Assembly (NCBI GenBank): GCA_903898855.1
Contig: CAIUHB010000070.1
Coordinates: 1 to 7,294, forward strand
Length of the DNA: 7,294 nucleotides
Direction of reading: 5' to 3'
Source: an uncultured Actinomycetes bacterium
Lineage (GTDB): Bacteria; Actinomycetota; Actinomycetes; Nanopelagicales; Nanopelagicaceae
Positions 1 through 5,330 of this stretch are shown piece by piece; position 1 is the first letter of the stretch; each line of letters starts with the position of its first letter. The position numbers and the translations under genes were made by a program. A model generated the notes under the pieces. It saw nothing but the letters and a program-made list of their open reading frames with translations. It was not told the DNA's origin and did not search any database.

Positions 1-406
1 GGTCTATCAAGTTACTCAAAAAGGCAATCGCAGCTATATTGATTCAGGTACTACCTGGGAGACGCTGGCCGGTTATTCACGTGCATTTAGAGTTGGCGAG
101 CGAATATTTGTCTCGGGTACAACTGCCACTCATGGATCACTGTCGGTTGGCGCAGGCGATCCCATTGCACAAACCCACTTTGTCATCGACAAAATTGAAG
201 CCTCAATTGAATCACTCGGTGGCAAATTATCTGATGTCGTTCGCAGCCGTATCTATTGCAATGATTTGAAGTACTGGGAACCAATAGCCAGAGTTCACGG
301 TGAACGCTTTGCCGATATTCGCCCCGCCAACACTATGGTTAAAGCTAACCTAATAGGTGATGAGTACATGGTGGAGATTGAAGTGGAAGCAATAATTAAT
401 GACTAA
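1..406 (+). CDS. RidA/YjgF/UK114 family protein, 5'-truncated
   Basis: This is the 3' part of a gene whose start lies left of the window; 134 residues are visible, read from base 2 to the TAA at 404-406. Family marks are the SGTTAT strand-turn at residues 39-44, the helix DKIEASIESLGG at 63-74, DVVRSRIY at 79-85, the RPANTMV stretch at 107-113 and the terminal VEIEVEA strand at 124-130. Archetypal RidA hydrolyses reactive enamines/imines made by PLP or flavin enzymes, acting as a cytosolic trimer. Here the position matching catalytic Arg105 of E. coli RidA is Asn110, while the Glu120 equivalent (Glu125) is kept. This points to a Rid subfamily without classical imine deaminase activity. The gene overlaps the following aldo/keto reductase by 8 bp, so the two are probably translated together. 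Family assignment is firm; the role is inferred. Confidence 0.88.
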   Translation, partial: VYQVTQKGNRSYIDSGTTWETLAGYSRAFRVGERIFVSGTTATHGSLSVGAGDPIAQTHFVIDKIEASIESLGGKLSDVVRSRIYCNDLKYWEPIARVHGERFADIRPANTMVKANLIGDEYMVEIEVEAIIND

Positions 407-1421
407 GCGCGAATTAACCAAAGGTTATGAGATCTCCCCCGTCATTAAGGGTGGATGGCAACTCAGCTCTGGCCACTCGCTCAATACCAAGATCGAAGAT
501 GAGCAAGCCATCTCAGATACCGTGGCCTTTGTTGAAGCCGGAATATCCACACTGGATTTTGGTGATATCTATACCGGTGTAGAAGAGCTCATCGGCAAAG
601 CGGTAAAGCGTTTGGCTAATCGAGATTTAGTTCAACTACACACTAAATATGTGCCCAACGAGAATTTTTTGCACGACTTTGATCGCAGTGATGTATCGAC
701 CATCGTTCATCGCTCACTCTCCCGCCTCGGTGTCGACCAAGTCGATCTAGTCCAATTCCATTGGTGGAAATATGAGGCCAACAACTACCTCGTTGCAATG
801 GAGGATCTCTTTAAGCTCAAAGCCGCCGGCAAGATTCGCCACGTGGGCATAACGAATTTTGATCTGCCACACGTTAAGGAATTTGTGGAGGCTGGATTTA
901 AGCCAGCAAGTATCCAACTTCAATACTCAATTCTCGATCGTCGTCCGGAAAATGGCCTGGTGGATTACTGCATCGAACATGACATTGGAATCCTCTGTTA
1001 TGGCACAGTCGCAGGTGGCTTCTTCTCGGAGAAGTTCCTCGGAGCACCGGAACCGACCTCCGCAGAGACCCGCTCCAACGTTAAATATCAGCTCATCATT
1101 GAAGAGTTCGGTGGTTGGTCGCTCTTCCAAAAGTTGCTCACGACCTTAAAGTCGATTGCCGATTCGCACGATACCGATATCGCAACTATCTCTTCGGCCT
1201 ACACCTTAAATCGTCCTGGCGTTAAGGGCGTAATTGTTGGGGCAAGGAATATCTCCCACCTCCAATCAAATCTCAAAATTCCTGCAATTGAATTTAAGGC
1301 TGATGAGTTAGCTGCAATTGCAAATATTATTTCAGAGGCAAAAGGCCCAAATGGAGATGTCTATAAACTAGAGAGGTATTCGGATAAGCATCGCAACATC
1401 ATGCACACCAACAATAATTAA
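399..1421 (+). CDS. Aldo/keto reductase
   Basis: This is a cytosolic NAD(P)H-dependent oxidoreductase of 340 residues, normal for the family, with a TIM-barrel fold. The catalytic tetrad is visible: Asp53 and Tyr58 in LDFGDIYTG, Lys83 in LHTKY and His121 in VQFHW. Further family marks are GKIRHVGITNF (144-154), SIQLQYSILDRR (171-182, the QxxYS-type strand) and a C-terminal cofactor-binding segment GVIVGARNISHLQSNL (277-292). The ATG lies inside the end of the Rid gene and has a GGAAG Shine-Dalgarno-like stretch at 385-389, 9 nt upstream, which supports this start and translational coupling. Members reduce aldehydes or ketones or oxidise sugars and alcohols; the substrate cannot be read from the sequence. 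With the Rid gene before it and an amine-type flavoenzyme at the far end of the window, reduction of a carbonyl released from an amine is plausible but unproven. Confidence 0.93.
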   Translation: MTKRELTKGYEISPVIKGGWQLSSGHSLNTKIEDEQAISDTVAFVEAGISTLDFGDIYTGVEELIGKAVKRLANRDLVQLHTKYVPNENFLHDFDRSDVSTIVHRSLSRLGVDQVDLVQFHWWKYEANNYLVAMEDLFKLKAAGKIRHVGITNFDLPHVKEFVEAGFKPASIQLQYSILDRRPENGLVDYCIEHDIGILCYGTVAGGFFSEKFLGAPEPTSAETRSNVKYQLIIEEFGGWSLFQKLLTTLKSIADSHDTDIATISSAYTLNRPGVKGVIVGARNISHLQSNLKIPAIEFKADELAAIANIISEAKGPNGDVYKLERYSDKHRNIMHTNNN

Positions 1422-1429
1422 TTAAATAG

Positions 1430-1750
1430 TTATGTTAAATCGCTTGAATTGAGCGAAACTTTTCGAGTACGTTCAATTCGCATTATCAATCGTTCTTCCG
1501 GATCGGGGCAGCAGACAAATGAATCCTTCTCTAGCCAATCTCCCGCTGGGAGCTGGCGCTGCTTTGCCGGGAGCAAAGGAGTCACAGCCTGAATTGCGTA
1601 GATACAGAAATGCTTTCCCTCAGGAATTCGAAGCTCGGCGCTATTGGTCAGTTCGAAATAATCTCCGACCTTCATCCCACATACTGAGCGACCTTCAATG
1701 CGATCAACCACAACTCGTAAGTCGTATAGCTCCATATCGTTTTCGCTCAC
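1430..1750 (-). CDS. TIGR04076 family protein, function unknown
   Basis: This is a small protein of 106 residues on the minus strand. Its sequence resembles the TIGR04076 family of uncharacterised proteins: a VVVDRIEGRSVCGMKVGDYF opening (13-32), a GKHFCIYAIQAV segment (45-56), PLLPAKQRQLP (58-68) and a C-terminal CCPDPEERLIMRIERT (80-95). It has four cysteines (24, 49, 80, 81) and no signal peptide or membrane segment, so it is probably cytosolic. The cysteines might bind metal or be redox-active, which is inference. I chose the GTG start at 1750 because AGGA lies 7 nt upstream of it; an ATG five codons later (1733-1735) has a weaker ribosome site. The gene is divergent from livH across about 57 bp and convergent with the aldo/keto reductase across 8 bp. 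Family recognition is from memory of its pattern and should be confirmed by profile search. Confidence 0.8.
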   Translation of the reverse strand: MSENDMELYDLRVVVDRIEGRSVCGMKVGDYFELTNSAELRIPEGKHFCIYAIQAVTPLLPAKQRQLPAGDWLEKDSFVCCPDPEERLIMRIERTRKVSLNSSDLT

Positions 1751-1807
1751 AGATTTATCCTAAACTAACTACAGCGATTTACCTACAGTTGAATGGAGTC
1801 CATAACA
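1751..1807. promoter_or_regulatory. Divergent intergenic region between the TIGR04076 gene and livH
   Basis: This 57-bp gap must carry at least part of the promoters for the TIGR04076 gene (minus strand) and the transporter operon (plus strand). Hexamers resembling a -10 box occur on the plus strand (TATCCT at 1756-1761, TAAACT at 1761-1766), but neither has a convincing -35 box at normal spacing. The livH ribosome site GGAG is at 1795-1798, 9 nt before the ATG at 1808. The minus-strand ribosome site AGGA lies just before the GTG at 1750. The compactness suggests shared control of the two units, but I see no clear operator. Confidence 0.35.
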
Positions 1808-2701
1808 ATGGCTGAGTTCGTACAACTCCTATTTAATGGCCTGGTCACGGGTTCAATCCTCGCCATGGCAGCGGTAGGAGTTTCACTGGTCTATGGCGTA
1901 CTTCGCCTGGTTAATTTTGCCGCCGGCGATTTCATGACGCTCGGCGCCTTTATCGCGGTCTTCTTAAGCGTCTCTGAAGGGTGGCCACTTGTCGCAGCCG
2001 TCGTAGTCGCGATTGTTGGAATTGCCGCGCTCGGTCTTGGACTCGATTGGTTGTTGTGGAAGCGTCTGCGCGATAGCAAGGCCGGAACTCTTGCGCTATT
2101 TCTCGTCGCAACCGGCGTTGCACTAATCCTTCGCCAAAGTATTTTGATGATTTTCTCAAGCGGTAGCCGCAAATTCGCAATAAATGAGACCGCGACTTTC
2201 TCCTTCCTCGGTGCAAATATCGCAACCTCTCAGTTGATAGTTCTCTTGCTCTCTAGCTCTGCGATTATCACCCTTGGTCTTTTTATGGCGAAATCAACCA
2301 TCGGCAAAGATATGCGTGCATTTTCAGATAACGCCTCGCTCGCGGCAGTCTCTGGCATCAACGTAAATAAAGTTGTGCGCTATGTCTGGATCATCAACGG
2401 CATCTTGAGCGCACTTGCCGGAATCTTCCAAGGCATGGTTCAGGGTCGATTCGATAGCACGATGGGATGGACTTTGCTCCTGCCAATCTTCGCCGCCGTG
2501 GTTCTCGGAACTATCGGCGATGCTTATGGCGCACTTCTGGGTGGTATGACACTTGGACTAGTAATGGAGTTATCTACCTGGCACGTCCTCTTCGGTGGAA
2601 TCCCAAGCTCTTATAAGCCAGTAGTCGCCTTCGCTACTTTAGGAATCGTCTTACTTGTTAAACCAGAAGGTCTCCTTGGAGTGAAAGCGAGAAGCATCTA
2701 A
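1808..2701 (+). CDS. livH: Branched-chain amino acid-type ABC transporter permease LivH
   Basis: This is the first membrane subunit of a HAAT-family (TC 3.A.1.4) importer, 297 residues from the start chosen here, the usual LivH length. It is almost wholly hydrophobic helices. Family marks are VYGVLRLVNFAAGDFMTLGA at residues 28-47, the ATPase-coupling loop GKDMRAFSDNASLAAVSGIN (166-185), GTIGDAYGALLGG (234-246) and the terminal KPEGLLG (285-291). An in-frame ATG five codons upstream (1793) has no ribosome site, whereas ATG 1808 has GGAG 9 nt before it, so I prefer 1808. The stop overlaps the livM start by one base (TAATG). With LivM it should form the translocation pore, powered by LivG and LivF and fed by the secreted binding protein. 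Substrates of this family include branched-chain and other amino acids, amides and urea, so the gene name reflects family, not proven substrate. Confidence 0.95.
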   Translation: MAEFVQLLFNGLVTGSILAMAAVGVSLVYGVLRLVNFAAGDFMTLGAFIAVFLSVSEGWPLVAAVVVAIVGIAALGLGLDWLLWKRLRDSKAGTLALFLVATGVALILRQSILMIFSSGSRKFAINETATFSFLGANIATSQLIVLLLSSSAIITLGLFMAKSTIGKDMRAFSDNASLAAVSGINVNKVVRYVWIINGILSALAGIFQGMVQGRFDSTMGWTLLLPIFAAVVLGTIGDAYGALLGGMTLGLVMELSTWHVLFGGIPSSYKPVVAFATLGIVLLVKPEGLLGVKARSI

Positions 2702-3681
2702 TGACAGCATTTCTCCAACCTGGTTTCTGGGTCTTCGTTGTACTCATGGCTGGCGTTTACTGCATCTTCGCCCTTGGCCTACAAGTTCAATATGGCCTAG
2801 GCGGAATCCTTAACTTTGGCCATGTAGCGATGATGGCACTCTCCTCGTACACAATGGCAATCCTGGTTATTACCTACAACTGGAATCTCTACCTCGCCTG
2901 CTTTGCCGGAGTAGTGATGGCCGGACTTGGCGGAGCCTTCCTGGGGCTAACGACGCTGCGACTGCGCGGTGATTACTTCTCTATTGTGAGTATCGCCTTT
3001 TCGGAAATTGTTCGATACATCATTCACAATTCAGATCACTTAACTGGTGGCTCGCAAGGCTCGCTCAACATCCCAAGTTCAAAGGGATATGCCTCCTATA
3101 CCGATTCCTTCAATAAAGTCTTAGCTAACATCCAAGATAAAATTAAGCCAATCTTCGGCAGCTTCGCCTCCCGAGATATGGCGCTCTTACTTATCGTCTG
3201 GCTTACCGCCATCATCCTTCTGGTGATCATGAGCTACATACAAAGAACCAGTTGGGCGAGAGTTCTTCGCGCAACCCGAGAAGATGATGATGTACCAGCT
3301 TCACTGGGTAAGAATGTATTTCTCTTCCGCCTCTCATCAGTCATCGTTGGTTCAGTCATCGGTGGAATCGCTGGAATTTATTGGGCGCTTGAATTCTCAA
3401 TTCTCGATCCCGCCGATTTCCAGACCATCGTTACCTTCTTCGCCTGGATGGTAATTATTCTGGGCGGTGCTACCAAAGTTAAAGGCGTTCCACTTGGCGC
3501 GCTCTTCTTTGGCTTCCTGTATGCCGGAACCCGCTTCTTCCAGTTCCCGCCATTTACTTGGTTTGATTCAGTACAACGCGCCTACCTTCGCGTCATGATT
3601 ATCGGCTTTGTGCTGATCTTCTTGATGTTAAAGCGGCCGCAAGGAATATTCGGCAAGCGAGAGGAAATGGTGCTCGAATAA
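2701..3681 (+). CDS. livM: Branched-chain amino acid-type ABC transporter permease LivM
   Basis: This is the second membrane subunit of the importer, 326 residues, typical for LivM. Family marks are QYGLGGILNFGHVAMMALSS (30-49), RLRGDYFSIVSIAFSEI (87-103), TGGSQG (115-120), the cytoplasmic ATPase-coupling loop SWARVLRATREDDDVPASLG (184-203) and the terminal KRPQGIFGK (311-319). Several hydrophobic helices separate these. A polar insert at about 121-158, following the TGGSQG motif, probably faces the outside or the membrane surface. Its ATG shares one base with the livH stop, and the livG start follows its stop after a single base, so it is clearly in the same operon. I see no frameshift or missing segment. 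Confidence 0.95.
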   Translation: MTAFLQPGFWVFVVLMAGVYCIFALGLQVQYGLGGILNFGHVAMMALSSYTMAILVITYNWNLYLACFAGVVMAGLGGAFLGLTTLRLRGDYFSIVSIAFSEIVRYIIHNSDHLTGGSQGSLNIPSSKGYASYTDSFNKVLANIQDKIKPIFGSFASRDMALLLIVWLTAIILLVIMSYIQRTSWARVLRATREDDDVPASLGKNVFLFRLSSVIVGSVIGGIAGIYWALEFSILDPADFQTIVTFFAWMVIILGGATKVKGVPLGALFFGFLYAGTRFFQFPPFTWFDSVQRAYLRVMIIGFVLIFLMLKRPQGIFGKREEMVLE

Positions 3682-3682
3682 G

Positions 3683-4456
3683 ATGGATAACATTCTAGAA
3701 GTTCGCAGCGTTTCAAAATCCTTCTCCGGCGTTCGCGCCTGTGAGAACGCTAGCCTCTCGATAAAGCGTGGCAGCGTTACCTCAATTATTGGGCCTAACG
3801 GCGCCGGTAAGACCTCGCTCTTTAACCTCATCTCTGGCGCCATCTCTCCTGACTCTGGCTCCATCACCTTCAATGGCACAGAAATTGCCAAGAAGCATCC
3901 ACACCAAATTGCCCGACTCGGTTTGATCCGCACCTTCCAAGGCGCAAAGGTCATCCGTCGCCTAAGCGTGATGGAGAATATTTTGTTAGCTGCGCAGGAG
4001 AACCCTGGCGATCATTTATGGCGGGTGCTTACTCCACGAGTACGTAAACGCTTTGAGAATGAGGCAGAGGAGCGCGCACTAGACCTGCTCAAGCAAGTAG
4101 GGCTCGAAAGCTTTGTGGATTCTTATGCCGGAATTCTCTCGGGTGGTCAGCGCAAACTCCTTGATCTTGCCCGCGCGATGATGGCCAAGCCCACTATGTT
4201 GTTACTAGATGAGCCATTTGCTGGTGTTAATCCAGCGCTAGTCGAGAAGCTAGTACATGTTCTACAAACGTTGAAGAAGCAACATGACCTGACGTTCTTG
4301 CTCGTTGAGCACGATTTAGAGACGGTTATGAATATCTCAGATGAGGTCTATGTAATGGCGCAAGGAACTGTAATTGCAAATGGACTTCCAAACTCTATTT
4401 ATGAGAATGAAGTTGTAATCGATGCCTACCTCGGATCTCGCAGAAAGAGCAGCTAA
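3683..4456 (+). CDS. livG: ABC transporter ATP-binding protein LivG
   Basis: This is one of the two ATPases that power the importer, 257 residues. All nucleotide-binding motifs are present: Walker A GPNGAGKT (37-44), Q-loop Gln86 in RTFQ, signature LSGGQ (152-156), Walker B LLLDE with catalytic Glu177, and switch His210 in LLVEHD. The segment EVYVMAQGTVIANG (221-234) and a C-terminal VIDAYLG (245-251) are characteristic of LivG-type ATPases. It starts one base after the livM stop. No good Shine-Dalgarno lies at normal distance; a GAGAGG stretch near 3660 is too far, so translation probably depends on coupling from livM. It should pair with LivF as a heterodimer on the cytoplasmic face of LivHM. 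Confidence 0.95.
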   Translation: MDNILEVRSVSKSFSGVRACENASLSIKRGSVTSIIGPNGAGKTSLFNLISGAISPDSGSITFNGTEIAKKHPHQIARLGLIRTFQGAKVIRRLSVMENILLAAQENPGDHLWRVLTPRVRKRFENEAEERALDLLKQVGLESFVDSYAGILSGGQRKLLDLARAMMAKPTMLLLDEPFAGVNPALVEKLVHVLQTLKKQHDLTFLLVEHDLETVMNISDEVYVMAQGTVIANGLPNSIYENEVVIDAYLGSRRKSS

Positions 4457-5187
4457 TGACTACTCCCGTCTTTGAACTTAAAGGTGTATCTGCTGGCTAC
4501 GGCGATGTGCAGATTCTCAACAACGTCTCGATCCAGGTTCCAGCAAATGCCATCGTCACAATCGTTGGACCTAATGGCGCCGGCAAATCCACCATCCTTA
4601 AATCAATTTACGGAATCGCAAAAGTCACCGCCGGCGAAATCCTGCTTCACAAGCTCAGTGGTGAGTCCATCGACGTTCGCCAAACTAAGCCACATAATCT
4701 GGCTGATATCGGTATCGCCTATGTTCCTCAAATCGAAAATATCTTCCCGACTCTAACTGTCGATGAGAACCTAGATGTGGGATACAAGCACAACGGTGGA
4801 ACATCGCTGGAAGAGCGCAAAGAGAAGTTGTACAAGCAATATCCAGATTTAGTTATTCGCAAAAAAGATCGAGCCGGCACCCTCTCAGGCGGACAACGTC
4901 AGATGTTGGCCTTGGCTCGCGCCTTGATGTCTGGACCTGACATTTTGCTCCTCGACGAACCATCTGCGGGATTAGCTCCAGCGTTGGTCGATCAACTCTT
5001 TGATGAGTTAGTCCGCATTAACGAAACCGGAGCCACCATTTTGATGGTGGAACAGAATGCCCGCAGGGCACTGGAAATCTCTCAGTACGGTTATGTCCTA
5101 GATATGGGCAAGAACCGCCATGAGGGCCCGGGCAAGGAGCTAGCCGTTGACCCTGAGATTGTCGGCATCTACTTCGGCAAGCGCTAA
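4456..5187 (+). CDS. livF: ABC transporter ATP-binding protein LivF
   Basis: This is the second ATPase of the importer, 243 residues, normal for LivF. Motifs are the aromatic A-loop Tyr15 in SAGYGDVQIL, Walker A GPNGAGKS (38-45), Q-loop Gln92 in YVPQ, signature LSGGQ (143-147) and Walker B ILLLDE with Glu168. The switch histidine is replaced by Gln200 in MVEQNA, which is the normal state in LivF proteins rather than a defect. The ENIFPTLTVDENL segment (94-106) is also typical. Its ATG shares a base with the livG stop (TAATG). It is the last gene before a 143-bp gap; the binding-protein gene follows on the same strand and may be partly cotranscribed. Confidence 0.95.
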   Translation: MTTPVFELKGVSAGYGDVQILNNVSIQVPANAIVTIVGPNGAGKSTILKSIYGIAKVTAGEILLHKLSGESIDVRQTKPHNLADIGIAYVPQIENIFPTLTVDENLDVGYKHNGGTSLEERKEKLYKQYPDLVIRKKDRAGTLSGGQRQMLALARALMSGPDILLLDEPSAGLAPALVDQLFDELVRINETGATILMVEQNARRALEISQYGYVLDMGKNRHEGPGKELAVDPEIVGIYFGKR

Positions 5188-5189
5188 CG

Positions 5190-5227
5190 CCTAATCTGGT
5201 CGCCTTTTTTACGGTCGCCAGAAAAGG
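5190..5227 (+). other. Imperfect hairpin with T6 loop between livF and the binding-protein gene
   Basis: Starting 3 bp after the livF stop, 5190-5204 can pair with 5213-5227 around an 8-nt loop containing six T residues. The stem has outer CCT/AGG and TCTGG/CCAGA blocks, an A-A internal mismatch pair, one C-C mismatch and two G-U wobbles. The arms also contain a 7-bp direct repeat GGTCGCC (5198-5204 and 5213-5219). No T-tract follows, so it is not a standard intrinsic terminator. It could act as a weak attenuator, an RNA processing point or a protein site, and could set different levels for transporter core and binding protein. Function is inferred only. Confidence 0.4.
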
Positions 5228-5252
5228 TAATCAAAACGTAATAATTAATCCC

Positions 5253-5283
5253 TCGACAGTGAGCCTAGGCACTCGGTTACTCT
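5253..5283 (+). promoter_or_regulatory. Possible promoter with GCCTAGGC palindrome upstream of the binding-protein gene
   Basis: TCGACA at 5253-5258 resembles a -35 box and TACTCT at 5278-5283 a weak -10 box, 19 bp apart, slightly longer than ideal. Between them lies the 8-bp perfect palindrome GCCTAGGC (5263-5270), which could be an operator half-turn. A separate promoter here would explain extra expression of the binding protein relative to the membrane subunits. The match to consensus is weak, so this is a candidate only. Confidence 0.25.
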
Positions 5284-5294
5284 AAGTCTGAACC

Positions 5295-5309
5295 CGCCCT
5301 TCTGGGGCG
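5295..5309 (+). other. Short GC-rich hairpin in the binding-protein leader
   Basis: CGCCC at 5295-5299 pairs perfectly with GGGCG at 5305-5309 around a TTCTG loop, ending 12 nt before the AGGAG ribosome site at 5322-5326. It is not followed by T residues, so it is unlikely to be a terminator. It may protect the 5' end of the mRNA or tune access to the ribosome site. Confidence 0.3.
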
Positions 5310-5321
5310 AACTACATGCTT

Positions 5322-5326
5322 AGGAG
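5322..5326 (+). promoter_or_regulatory. Ribosome binding site AGGAG deciding the binding-protein start
   Basis: AGGAG lies 4 nt before the ATG at 5331. It falls inside the reading frame if translation began at the in-frame ATG at 5316, which itself has no comparable site upstream. This supports 5331 as the start and gives a cleaner signal peptide (KKKR followed at once by the hydrophobic core). Confidence 0.7.
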
Positions 5327-5330
5327 AACT

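Noticed and set aside
39..269. Open frame of 76 codons near the left edge
   Set aside because: It overlaps the Rid gene in another frame and its protein resembles nothing; the Rid frame is open across the region and matches its family.
1519..1815. Plus-strand frame of 98 codons
   Set aside because: It lies opposite the TIGR04076 gene, whose protein has recognisable family motifs and a ribosome site; the plus-strand protein is low in meaning and runs into the livH start.
1891..2225. Two overlapping minus-strand frames inside livH
   Set aside because: They are arginine/serine-rich shadows of a gene with clear permease motifs.
5050..5060. Missing switch histidine in LivF (Gln200)
   Set aside because: LivF-type ATPases normally have VEQN here; it is a family trait and not a mutation.
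5195..5222. Intrinsic terminator after livF
   Set aside because: A stem can form but is imperfect, and the T6 run is in the loop instead of after the stem.
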